A DNA stretch of 64,000 nt from Ipomoea triloba. Taxonomy: Eukaryota; Streptophyta; Magnoliopsida; Solanales; Convolvulaceae. Every line of letters starts with the position of its first letter. The first letter of the stretch is position 1. A program made the translations under genes and the position numbers. The stretch is taken from contig NC_044923.1 of the NCBI RefSeq assembly GCF_003576645.1, positions 2,890,921 through 2,954,920 of the forward strand, in the 5' to 3' direction. Positions 21,996-32,598 of the stretch are shown in pieces. The notes under the pieces are model-generated. The model saw nothing but the letters and a program-made list of their open reading frames with translations, was not told the origin of the DNA and ran no database searches.

Positions 21996-24007
21996 TATTG
22001 AATAGTGATGAAAACTTAGTGATGATCATGATCATGCACATTGCCATCAAACTTCTTCTTATTTTTTGCAAACATATTTTACTTTTATTATTTAATATTC
22101 ATTAGTCAAATAAATTATAGTTTCTTTATTATTTCAAAACAAAGTGTTGTTTCTTTGTTTATTTTCTTATAGTTTTTTTAATTGGATTTTTTTTTACTAG
22201 TTCTTTTGATTAACCTTAAAACATGTAAATTTAAAAAATAATGGTCAAATAAGTCATTAAATTACACGCAAACTTATAATTGAATCATCTAATTTAAAAA
22301 AAAAATAAATTACAACTGAGTTTCAAAACAATCTAAAATTGTGCCGTTAGACCTAAAATAACATGCAGTACATGTCATTTTGCTGGTAACTTCTTTTTAA
22401 AATTTAATTTTTAAAATAAATCAAACTATTATCAAAATTACTATACTTCATGATTTATATTCATTAAAATTTAATGCAGAATAATCAACAAATATTATTT
22501 CATTGAATTTTATTTCAAACCAATTTATTAGTATCGTTGAGGTTAATATTACAAATTGTTTACACAGACACAAGATGGAAATTAAACTTCAATTCTTATT
22601 TTTTGGAAATTTCATCAGAACCAGCATTGAGAGGTGTGTGACTCCAAGCTTTTAGCAGAGTCCTCCTCCAGATGAACAAATGTTGTAAATCAGAAAAAAT
22701 AAGCATCAAAATCTCTCTGAAAGGAACAAAAAAATAATAAAAATAAATATAAATCTAAAGCTTATTAATTGAGAGACCGTTTCGAGATCAAAAACATATA
22801 TAAGAATATAATCTCTTTATATGAAATCTCTCAAAACACTCTCCTACAGAACAAGTCCCTAGAAAATACAAAATTAAAGAAATAACACAAATCTATGACA
22901 TTTGTCATGGGTCGGCTCTAATATTAAATTAAAACATGTGCCTCATCTAAACTAAAAGTCTAAGCTAATAGTTGTATTGCACATTTATGTTTATATATTA
23001 TATATATGCTCAACAAAAGGCATCGAAACAATTATCTACTTGAGAGCACAACAGAGAAGGATTCTTGATTATGGAGGGGAGAAAATGGAGTAGACCAAGG
23101 AGATGGCGGCTGAGGGTGGCAGTGGCGGAGAGGAGCGAGACTGGAAACGACAACCGTAGCTGAGGGTGGCATTGGAGGTGGCTGAGCGCCTGAGCGTGGC
23201 AGTGGTGTCGAGGGGGCAATGAAGGAAAAATCTTGTTGGCGGCGGTGAGGGTGATTTTAACATAGCAAATCGCGAGGAAATGAGCAGAGAGAAAATCGGT
23301 GGGAGGATAGGAGAGGAGATTAGAGCAAAATCGCGATATGTTAGTTTTACAATCCAGATTTGACTTTCTGTGACCTATTTAAAAATAAAAATAAAAATTA
23401 AAAAAACTTTCTAGAATGGATTGCGAAAACTCAATCGATATAATTTATTTTTTTAAAGGTGAATACTCACCGCCTTTTTTTAAAAAGAAATCACGTCCCT
23501 TTTGTTTAAAAAGGGTCACAATTTCTTATTAATTTATTTATAATTTTTCCACCATGCATTTTTTAACCAAACACCACCCTTTTTTAAAGGGTGGCAAAAT
23601 ATTTAATCTATACTCCTATATATTTGTATTAGTGTACACTGTCAAGCCTAATTACAAAAGAAATCATCATTCCTTAGTCTATTAATATCTCTCCGTTAAA
23701 AATTAGATGACATCTTAATCTATAAATACAACACACATATATTGTAAAAGGGGTCAATATTTTACTGAATTGACTAAACTATATTCTTGACAATCGCAAG
23801 TGAGTAAGTACCCTTTCAATTACTCTCATTTCATTTTGCATTACATTTGGAGTCGTGCTTATAGCAAAGCCTAAGATTTATGTTGGGATTATAGGTTAAA
23901 TAAACACCAACAAGTATAATGATAATGCATAGTCAATTTTAATTATTTTCAAATGTCTACTACGAATGAACAAATCTATAATCCTCCATAGAGGAATAAA
24001 TCAGAAA
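21996..24007. other. Intergenic; left half of tRNA-containing duplication
   Basis: Mostly AT-rich. 22440-22560 and 23625-23960 are similar to 24735-24850 and 25045-25370, so they belong to a duplicated segment that includes a tRNA gene. A GC-richer block at 23060-23270 (GGCGGCTGAGGGTGGCAGTG-like repeats) is not in the other copy. No gene supported. Confidence 0.5.
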
Positions 24008-24079
24008 TCCGTTGTAGTCTAGTTGGTTAGGATACTCGGCTCTCACCCGAGAGACCCGGGTTCGATTCCCGGCAACGGA
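24008..24079 (+). tRNA. tRNA-Glu (CTC)
   Basis: 72-nt cloverleaf. Acceptor TCCGTTG pairs fully with CAACGGA, the anticodon stem CTCGG/CCGAG encloses loop CTCTCAC with anticodon CTC at 24042-24044, and the T arm CCGGG-TTCGATT-CCCGG is perfect. It has the standard internal promoter boxes (TAGTCTAGTTGG in A, GGTTCGATTCC in B). Intron-less, and CCA is not encoded. Most likely a working gene. Confidence 0.97.
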
Positions 24080-24193
24080 ATTGTTTTATATTGTTGGTGT
24101 TGATTGGATATAATCCTGTAACGTTGTTGACTGGATTTTCAATTTTTTTTTTTAAAGCATAGTTGAGTTGCACGGATGATGCCCAGTAACTTA

Positions 24194-24500
24194 GGGTGTG
24201 TTTGGTTCGCACATGGGAATCGGAATCGGAATCGGAATGGGTATCAAATACTTGGTAAGGGTAATGGGTTTTGGTGAAAGTATTTAGCATGTTTGGTAGT
24301 TGGGTGGAATGGGAATGAATATTAATAATTGGGGAAGAAATGAAGAAGTGAAATGAAACCCTTATTTAATAAGGGTATGAGTTTTCCCATTAATGGAGTA
24401 TTCCATACCCATAGTAGCATTCTCAAAACTTATTAATTAAACACTAGCAATCACTTTCATACCCATTCCCTATACCAAAACCCTCCAACCAAACACACCC
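24194..24500. mobile_element. Tourist-like (PIF/Harbinger) MITE
   Basis: 307 bp between two TTA triplets (24191-24193, 24501-24503), the target duplication typical of PIF/Harbinger. Ends are GGGTGTGTTTGGTT and AACCAAACACACCC. Subterminal repeats include GGAATCGGAATCGGAATCGG. No coding capacity. Confidence 0.9.
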
Positions 24501-25413
24501 TTAGTAAGCTTTGGGCCCCAACGGATAATTGGAATATATTTTTAATATATTTTAAATAAATTAAATCAAATAAAAAGTCAACCAACCCCACTCCCATCAT
24601 CCTCTCAAAGACTCCAACTATATTTATTATATTAAAGAAAAATGCTATTGTACTTCTAAAAAAAAATTATTTTTTTGTGCGATTTATAGCAATATATGTG
24701 TGTAAATAGATCAAACTATTATATAAATTACTATACTTTATCATTTATATTCATTAAAATTTAATCCACAATAATCAAGAAAGATTTTACTGATTTTTTT
24801 TTTCCAAACCAAATTATTACTATTGCTGATGTTAGTATTACAAATATACCAACGTAGATCACTCTATAATAAGCAAGTAGCTTAGTCTCGGAACAAGCAA
24901 AATTGAAGGTTTTATAAATCACATAGTATATCATAAAATTATTAAAAAAAAATGTGCTGAAACTATCATAACGTCATTCAGTATGACTAACCTATACAAT
25001 CATTGGCATTTAGAGTCGTGTGAAAATAATTACAATTGATTTATATTCATGTTGTCAGTTTTAATTACAAAGGAAATCGTCTTTGGACACACATCCTAAT
25101 TGGTCTATTATCTCTCTTGTAACAATTAGATGACATCTTAATCTATAAATATAACATACATTTATGTTATTTGACATTCTATGAATTGACGAAATTATGT
25201 TCTTGGCTAATCCTAAGTGACTAAGAATCCTTTCAATTACTCTCATTTTGCTTTGCATTACAGTTATAGTCGTTTTATAGCAAAGCCTATGTTGGGATCA
25301 TAGGTTAAATAAACACCAAGAAGTATACCGCAGAGTCAAATTTAATTAATTTTAGTTGTCTACTGAGATTGACAATTTATGTTATAAATTTACATTGCAA
25401 ACCAAAATAGCAA
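24501..25413. other. Right half of tRNA-containing duplication, AT-rich
   Basis: 24735-24850 and 25045-25370 resemble sequence upstream of the first tRNA (for example ATTTATATTCATTAAAATTT and AGGTTAAATAAACACCAA). No gene apart from the tRNA that follows. Confidence 0.6.
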
Positions 25414-25485
25414 TCCGTTGTAGTCTAGTCGGTTAGGATACTCGGCTCTCACCCGAGAGACCCGGGTTCGATTCCCGGCATCGGA
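25414..25485 (+). tRNA. tRNA-Glu (CTC), second copy with acceptor mismatch
   Basis: Nearly identical to the copy at 24008, with a one-base D-loop change (AGTCGGTTAG) and CATCGGA in place of CAACGGA at the 3' end. That leaves a T:T mismatch at the fifth acceptor pair. Anticodon CTC at 25448-25450 and both internal promoter boxes are intact. Could be functional or the start of decay. Confidence 0.85.
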
Positions 25486-26355
25486 ATGAAATAGTTTTGC
25501 CGTTAACGTTTTCTTTCTCCGCAGGTTTCTTGACTCCTGGTTCATGTGTTTATGACTTTTTGTGTGTAGCATTATGAAATTTTTGTACATGCAACAAATT
25601 AGTAATTGTGTCTTAAGTTATAAATGTTTGTGTTTCGTGTTGTAAAATTCAGTGTGTATGCATACAAGGTTCTTCCAAGTACATGATATAAATTGCCTTC
25701 TTCTGATTCCTCCGATGGGATAATTGGGGTAGTCGTTATAAAATTTGAAATTTGTACCTCACGAGTATGAATTTTATCAATAATATTATATAGACCCTAG
25801 TCGTCGATGTTATAGATTGCCTTCTTCTGACTCCTCCGATGGGATAATTGGGGTAGTCGTTAGCTTATTAGTAACGGTACCACTCCAATTATCTTTCTTT
25901 TTTAAATTATTTTTAAAAAAATTGTATAAATATAGAGATTGAAGCCCACAAAAACGCATAATTGGAGTTTCTTTCTAGATCATGCTACTCACTCCTATTT
26001 TTACCACTCACAAACAATCACTCTCTAGTCTCTACCCTTCCACATAAGCTTAAAGATTTAAAAAAAAAGAAATAAAAAAAAAAAGAAAATTAATATTTAG
26101 CATTCTGTCACATCATGAAGTAATTGTTTGTGAATAACAATTGTAGGGGTACTTAGCAACACAAAATCCAGAGTAAATTAAAGGGCATGAACAACTTTCA
26201 ATTATTATTGTATTTTTTTTTTTGAGTACTACTGTTACAATATATTATTGTATGTTAAATCAAATGAAAAATAAATATTCTATAAGTATATAATATTACT
26301 CGATCGGTGAATATGGTCCAAGTTAATGAGTAACGAGGTAGCAAGGCTAGGCCAG

Positions 26356-26387
<32 letters not shown>
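25486..26387. other. Intergenic with a 55-bp direct repeat
   Basis: Direct repeat at 25686-25740 and 25811-25863 (ATTGCCTTCTTCTGA, CTCCGATGGGATAATTGGGG). Holds a tiny SINE stub at 26213-26243 and ends in a TA microsatellite at 26361-26387. No gene seen. Confidence 0.6.
26204..26252 (-). mobile_element. 31-bp stub of SINE family 1 with target duplication
   Basis: Minus strand: the family 3' end (TTGTAACAGTAGTACTC) followed by an A run. It is bracketed by ATTATTGTA at 26204-26212 and 26244-26252, a 9-bp target duplication. The body is only about 31 bp, so it looks like a severely 5'-truncated insertion. Confidence 0.65.
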
Positions 26388-27184
26388 GGGAAATCAGCGC
26401 TTTTAGCCCCTCAATTGTTTTACTTTTGGAAATTTAGTCACTGCCAATTGATTTGAACAAACTCAATCCTTTAATTGTTCATAATGTGTCACATTTGGTC
26501 CCTCATGTAGTATAATTAAAATTTCTTTTTAATAATTTTTTTTTCATGAGATTATAATTTCCCATTCCTTTCAACTATTTAACTTTATTCTCCTTCTTCT
26601 TAACACATGCCTTTGCAATTAAATATATGAGATTGCATTATACTAAGATTGGAGATTTCATAAAAACAATAAAAAAAAAGGCACAAATAAGTTGTAAAAA
26701 TAACAAATAAGCTACGCATTATACTGTCGACCTCCATAAACTAAGTATAACATAAAAATAAACAACAAATTAGAATTTTTTTTTTGAGAATACAAATTAG
26801 AATATTTATCCAGCAAAAATAATGAATAGTAATATCATTTGCTTCCACATCATTCCAAGTCAAATACTAGTATTTTCACCAAAAATAACTTAACAAATAA
26901 CAACCATCTACTACATTAAGCAAAAATATAGCCGTCATTTAATTTGGCATACCAGAATTCAATCTTATATGACCCCCTAAAGCAAAAAATTTACCTGGCA
27001 GAATACACAAGTATAATAACCTTCTGAAAAATAAATTATTTAAACAAAAATTCTAATTATATAAGATGAGGGACCAAATGTGACATATTATGAATAATTA
27101 AAAGACTAGATTTGTTCAAATCAATTGACAGGTACTAAATTTCCAAAAGTAAAACAATTGAGGGGCCAAAAGCGATATTTTCCC
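26388..27184. mobile_element. Long-TIR MITE (Mutator-like family), copy 1
   Basis: Both arms (about 26388-26560 and 27060-27184) are inverted copies, starting GGGAAA and running through GCCCCTCAATTGTTTTAC and TTGATTTGAACAAA. The arms match those of 50110-50945, which has a clean 9-bp target duplication. Inserted into a TA repeat, so its own duplication cannot be read. Internal part AT-rich, non-coding. Confidence 0.8.
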
Positions 27185-27741
27185 TATATATATATATATA
27201 TATGAGAAATTGAGTAGCTGAAACGACCAGCAACGTTGTACATCGTACTCCATCCAACTACAACTGCCATAGCCCACTTCTCTTGCAAGCATGCATGAGC
27301 CACCATCAACAGTAGTATTGATTTTGGTGGGGACAAATAGAGTGCAATTCAAGTCATCTCTCTCGTGAAAGAAATACTCCGTATTTATTTTGTCACCCCA
27401 CAAAAATTAGTAATTCCGGAAAAAGATTAATAATTTCATTTTGATAATCGTGTTTAAGTGTTAAGTTAGGTTGATTCTTATTAAAAATAATTGATATGTA
27501 ATTAGTTTTGTTATAGACATTGGAATAAATAAACAGTTGAAACATATATTGCAATTTATTTGGTCCGTCGAGATTTCAAGATAGAGTAGGTGAGCCCATA
27601 GGCTGGGTTTCATTGTTTCAATAAATCTTTTAGAAATGTTTAATTTTAATTTTGTGAGGTTAGTTGGTTAGTTAGTTAGCTTCAAGATGACTAGAATGGG
27701 CAAGTGGGAATATTATATATAGTCATGGGAGACAACTATCA

Positions 27742-27750
27742 TATATAAAA
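27742..27750 (+). promoter_or_regulatory. TATA box of the glycine-rich protein gene
   Basis: TATATAAAA, 40 bp upstream of the ATG at 27790. Good match and spacing for a short 5' leader. Confidence 0.6.
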
Positions 27751-27789
27751 TGAAGGCATATCACCAATAGAGTCACTGAAGTAGTATCA

Positions 27790-28534
27790 ATGGCGAAGAT
27801 TGTATGGAGAAGCTTGTTGGGGTTGCTCACAGTCTTTGCTGTGGTAATGGGGGAGATGAGAGTGAGATGTGATGAATGGGGAAGTAGAAATATTGCTCAA
27901 TCTCCCTCCATGCTTCCACCTGGAGATCCAGCTGGAAAACCCGAGATTTTCGACCACCCAAAAGTTAGTATGGCGGATGAGATACCTAGGATTAACCATG
28001 GTGATAGTAGAGGTCGAGGTGGAGGCGGAGGCAGAAGCGGAGAATGGGAGAGTGGAAATATTGCCCCATCTCCCACCATGCTTCGGCAGGAAGATGGAAA
28101 ATCCGAGATTTTCAACCATCCAAAAGTTAATATGGTGGATGGTAAACGACGGATTAGCGGTGGTGGCGGTGGAGGTGGTGGAGGGTGGGGATGGGGTGGT
28201 GGTGGTGGCGGTGGCGGGTGGGTGGAGGCGGAAGCGGGGGAGGAGGTGGTGGTGGTGGAGGAATGGGTGGGGCAGGTGGATGGGGATGGGGTGGAGGGGG
28301 AGGGGGGTGGTGGGCATGGGGTTGTAGGAAGCAAAACAATAACAAAGAGAGGAGGCATCATCACCATAATTGGCATAATGGGAAGAATGGAGAGTACAAG
28401 CTTGGAGAGTTTGCACAATGCATGGGCAATGGAAGATGCAAAGGGATGAGGTTGGACTGCCCTCTTCATTGTGGTGGACCTTGCTTATATGACTGCACTT
28501 ACATGTGCAAAGCTCACTGTCGTCGAAGACAGTA
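27790..28534 (+). CDS. Secreted glycine-rich protein with Cys-rich tail; apparent frameshift
   Basis: The ATG at 27790 starts a signal peptide (AKIVWRSLLGLLTVFAVVMG). Two related blocks follow, with NIAQSPSML...EIFDHPKVSM and NIAPSPTML...EIFNHPKVNM, then a Gly/Trp-rich run. In this frame reading goes off into Glu/Val and ends at 28449. In the frame one base back the Gly-rich run continues, followed by a His-rich stretch (RRHHHHNWHNGKNG) and a Cys-rich tail (CMGNGRCKGMRLDC, CGGPCLYDCTYMCKAHC) ending at 28534. The tail matches a conserved plant cell-wall-type glycine-rich protein C-terminus, so the original protein probably joined both frames. The break is near 28215-28222, in a G-rich run. It may be a real 1-bp deletion, a sequencing error, or a small unrecognised intron. 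Confidence 0.7.
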
Positions 28535-30490
28535 AGAACGACTCTCGAGATTAGAGTACAATTCTTAGTTCAATTCACTTCTGACACCCTGATTTGATTC
28601 TGAACTGATGCTTATAGTTCAATTCAATTCCGACACTCTGATTTGATTCTGAACTGATGGTAATGGAAGCAATTGTCATTATATTCCTAGTAATCATCAT
28701 CACCTAGCATATATAGGGCCTATAGCTAGCTAGCTAGGGAGATTGTTGTCAGCTGTCATTTGCAGTTTGTAATCATTTTGAAGAGCTTTTTGAGTTGTGT
28801 TGCATTTTATGTTGTGTTTAATCTGTGTGAACCAATTGGGTGTGGGAAAAGTTTGCTTCATTTTAGTATATGTACTGATTTATATCATCTTTTCTGCAAA
28901 AGATGATTGCTTTTTGGACATGTTTTGATTGTGTAAGTTTTACAGCTGATGAATTCTGAATGTTGATTATAACTATGTTGTTTTTGGAATAGATAATATC
29001 CAAAAAGGAACATGACATCCAACTAATGTGGAACATGCATATGCACACATAGAAATGTGGTTCTACTAAGGAATACAATTGTTATAAGTGCAAGATTTGT
29101 TAAAGTCGGGACAACTCTAATCAAGTTGATCACATAGTTGTTTTAATAATTACAAGGTTCCAAATTCGATTTTTTGTGAGAATTGTCTGTTGGCCTTCTC
29201 AGTTTGAACTGTTTAGTTATAGACGACTTTACAACTTAGATTGATTTATCTCGTGATCATTTATCAGCTAAGATTACAAAACGTTTTTCACTTAGAACAC
29301 ATTTTCCACTGGAAGCTACATGTTTGATTTCTCAATTCTCATAAATCAAAGATTTGCTAAAGTCAGCCTGAAGTTGCAGTTAAAAAAAATGAACGGGCAT
29401 GAGGGACAAATCATAACCATATGGGAACATGATGATTACTGCACATACCTTACAACTAAATCCTTTTTTTTTTTAGAATAAAAAAGAATTTTAAAAGGAA
29501 AATAAAAATCAATAAATTTTGTAATTAGTATTTTAAGTTTGGTGTTATGGCAACTCCATGCATCATTCAGAATCTAATACTCCCTAAAACATAATGTGGG
29601 CATACGAGGTTGAATCTCCAACTCCAAGAGTCTCGCGCTCGCTGAACACAGAGACTAGAGGTTGCTCTTACACTACTGTTGTTAGTGAGACTCGATACTT
29701 GCGGTCTTTCTTCCTAAATTTCACTTGTGTGGTCAATTGAACTGTCTATGCAGACAAATTACAATGCTCTTGTTTGGAAGGCCGGTAAATGTGATAAATT
29801 ATAAAATATGAGTCAACTAGTTTTCAAATTATTGTAACCATCGAGATGATAGAATTTTAATTCATGCCCCCACAAAGGGGAATTTCTAGGTGTGAACCAG
29901 ACAAAACATGGGCTATTCCGAGTAGCCATACCGTACCGGCCACCTTATCGGATCATATTCTGTCACCATCTTCTTAAATTTCCACTCTGAAAAACTTGCA
30001 GTAGATTATGCATATCTTCAGTTACAGTACAAGACAACAATTTCTATCGAACCATCTACTCTCAATCATGATAATAGGTTAGAGTAGTCGGACCAGTGCT
30101 AAGACTCGACTTAAATGATCAAATTTGGAGTCAACTACAAAGTGCTCAATTGTTCGGCCTTAATAAGAAAAAAGAGTCTAAAGTACATGAACGTGACCTG
30201 ACGGTCATCAAATTTATTTCCTAATTAAGATGTTCTAGGTTCGATTTTTCAGTAATTTTCAAAAGACAATAAAAACATTCTTGACTTTATCATTCTTCCT
30301 CGATTTAACGATTGTACAATCTAAGTGATTGTGTTGGTTTGCCCCCATTGCTCCAGTCGTAAAACCAACACATATTTTATTGATTCATTCATTCGTAGCT
30401 ATTTACAAAGTGGGGAAAATAAGAAAGAAATTGGAGAAAATTATAGATGTTTGGTTGATATAATACATCATCACTGGATATCCTAGCTAG
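28535..30490. other. Intergenic between glycine-rich gene and BBX
   Basis: 28567-28660 is a two-copy tandem repeat of 48 bp (CTGATTTGATTCTGAACTGA) in the likely 3' UTR of the glycine-rich gene. A SINE-like relic lies at 29590-29715. Otherwise AT-rich with short frames and no supported gene. Confidence 0.5.
29590..29715 (-). mobile_element. SINE-like relic (family 2), minus strand
   Basis: The reverse complement reads GAGTCTCACTA, AGAGCAACCTCTAG, CTCTGTGTTCAG and GGAGATTCAACCT in the same order as the copies at 52694 and 11361. Strongly diverged, no clear ends. Confidence 0.5.
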
Positions 30491-32539
30491 CTAGCATAGA
30501 GTTCTTGATTTCTTGAATGTGAAGGGAGATGTACTGATCTGTGGCACTGCAAAAGAATTATTGTTATTATCTCTCCACTTTCTGCTGCTCTTGTTTGCAG
30601 CTTCCATGGAGTTCTTGATCCCACCATAAGCTGTAGTTGCAGGTGTGATTTCTGAGCTGAAAGTGCTTAGATTGCTCTCAAGATCATCACTACCCCAAAA
30701 TGGCAACACATCATTATCATCACCAATCTACAGTCATCAATCAGAAAACAAAAGAACTGAATTCAATGACTCAAGTCTGTGTTAATGATGGAACATAATT
30801 TCCTGGAAGAAGGACAAAAGGGCAACTAAGCTAAGTTAGTCAGGTTGTTAATTTCGTGTTAGGATCAAGCGTATATCATTACGCTAAAAGTTGTAGTTCG
30901 TAGGGAAGATGTAACTTTATTTCCTTTACACTGCCACATTTTCTAGAGACACGGTGTTGAATTTGACCATTCAAATTAAGGATGGCAATTTGTCTCGTCC
31001 CAGACAAGGATTCCCGATCCCCGCCTCGTCGAGGATAGGAATGGGGTATTTTCAATTCCCCGCCATGGGACAGGGGCGGGGACGAGGTCGGAGTTTTGGT
31101 GATGGGGACGGGGGTATACTTCCAGCCTCCACCCTGCCTAGTTGACATCCCTATTTTGGACTTCCGCCCAACAACGTCTGGTCACTTGGTATTGACTAGC
31201 TACTTAGTGCTGGACTTGTCATTTCACGAGTCTTCGCCCAACACTGGGTAACTATAAAATTACAAGTTCACTCCCAACTGAAATAACTTATTGACTTTTT
31301 AGTTTGAACTAATCAACTATGGACAATTTAAGCTAGTTTACCTCTCTTCAAGAAGGATAAGGGGAGAGGATGAGAGAAATTCAAACCTTGCAGAAGCCAT
31401 AAGAGGAATCAAGAAGCTCTTCAACATGGAAGCCTGGTAACATCTGTAAGTATTCTGATATGCTGCTACTAGTCATCATCAATTCCCCATTTCCACCACC
31501 CTTATCACCATCATAAGGACTAACAGCAGGCTTAATATTTGTGGGGTTTTGAGTGTGATTTGTGGGTGATGATGATGATGATGAAGAAGAAGAAGAATGG
31601 GGAGCAGAAGAAGTTGCAGAGATCTTAACACCAGTCAGAAGAAACCTGTTGTGCTTCTGGGTATGGTCATTTGCCTTGTGTATACCAACATCACAACCTC
31701 TGCATAGTATAGCCCTGTCTTGCTGACAAAACAAGAATGCCTTCCTCTCCTATATATCATCAATCAAACCAAAAAATTGTCAGCCAATTCGACCCAGATC
31801 CTAATTGCCCCACAAAAGATAAACCCGAATCCTAGATCACATCATTAAGACTAAGAATTCGATCAAGAAAAGAAAATAACCACCCCAGTTAAGTTAGTTC
31901 AGTCCAAGGTTACAAATTAAACTGTTAATTGGAGCAGCTTATTGGCCGATCAGCTATAGACAACTTAGTCAGTTGTTTGCCGGTTAGAGTTACTAGACAT
32001 AATTTATCCGAGTTTGCTTATTGATCGTTTGTAGCATGTTGGTTGATCAGTTATAGACAACTTAGTCAATTCTTTATCGACTAGAGTTACAAGACATAAT
32101 TTACACGAGTTTGCAGTTTATTGGCTGATAAGCTATAGATAACTTAGCCAGTTCTTTGTGGATTAGAGTCACATGACAGAATTTACCCGAGTTTGCAGCT
32201 TATTGGCCGATCAACTACAGGTAACTTAGCCAGTTTTTTGTCGGTTAGAGTCACAAGACAGAATTTATCCAGTGTATAAACTGGGTAATGGTTGCAGTAG
32301 CAGCCAAAGTGGGACGCATCACTAAGGTTAAGAATTCAAGAAAAGAATATAAGGATTCTGACCTGACAGATATCACAGAGAGGGGAGTGTTTAGGTGAAG
32401 GTTGAAGGAGGGACAACGTAGGGTGGTTGTTGTTGGGGTGGTGGATTCTGCGGTCGCAGGATTGACAGAGGGCGGCCTCATCTGCAACACAGAACACACA
32501 AGCTTCGGCCTTGTGGCACACATCGCACTGGATCTTCAT
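30491..32539 (-). CDS. B-box zinc finger protein (BBX20/21/22-like)
   Basis: Nuclear light-signalling regulator with two N-terminal B-boxes. Exons 32363-32539, 31387-31749 and 30491-30727 (minus), all GT-AG, giving 258 aa. B-box 1 begins MKIQCDVCHKAEACVFCVAD, and B-box 2 spans CDICQ/ERKAFLFC to IHKANDHTQKHNRFLL with the intron exactly at CQ|ER. A Ser-rich linker is followed by EYLQMLPGFHVEELLDSSYG, a conserved block in the BBX20-BBX22 group; no CCT domain, as expected for that group. B-box 1 is shortened in its last zinc-binding loop (HHPNNNHPTLSLL, lacking three residues compared with the usual HANKLASKH). The start codon is the ATG giving MKIQCD, not the upstream in-frame codon. Members bind HY5 and promote or restrict photomorphogenesis; which role applies here is not known. 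Confidence 0.93.
30977..31152. mobile_element. GC-rich transposon relic in BBX intron 2
   Basis: Begins AAGGATGGCAATTTGTC and ends GACATCCCTA, an imperfect inverted end; the middle holds GGGGCGGGGACGAGG and GATCCCCGCC repeats. Resembles short hAT-type plant elements with AGGGATGGCAA ends. No target duplication recognised. Confidence 0.5.
31933..32277 (-). repeat. Four-copy ~82-bp tandem repeat in BBX intron 1
   Basis: Degenerate units with TTATTGGCCGATCA, ATAGACAACTTAG, GGTTAGAGT and GACATAATTTA; starts near 31936, 32034, 32112 and 32194. They fill more than half of intron 1 (31750-32362). Confidence 0.85.
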
Positions 32540-32587
32540 TTGATCGAAATAATGTTTTTCAAGAAACAAAAAGATGGAAATGCAGAG

Positions 32588-32598
32588 GATTATATATA
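32588..32598 (-). promoter_or_regulatory. Possible BBX TATA box
   Basis: Minus strand CTATATATAA about 55 bp before the ATG. A second candidate, ACTATATATC, lies near 32677-32687. Either could serve; not distinguishable by reading. Confidence 0.35.

Noticed and set aside
23010..23263. Minus-strand Pro/Ser/Leu-rich frames in a GC-richer block
   Set aside because: Repeat-like composition (GGTGGC units), no domain, absent from the other copy of the duplicated segment; more likely transposon relic.
27787..28469. Long minus-strand frames (Pro/Thr/His-rich) opposite the glycine-rich gene
   Set aside because: They are the complement of the Gly codon run, with no domain or signal, so they are shadows.
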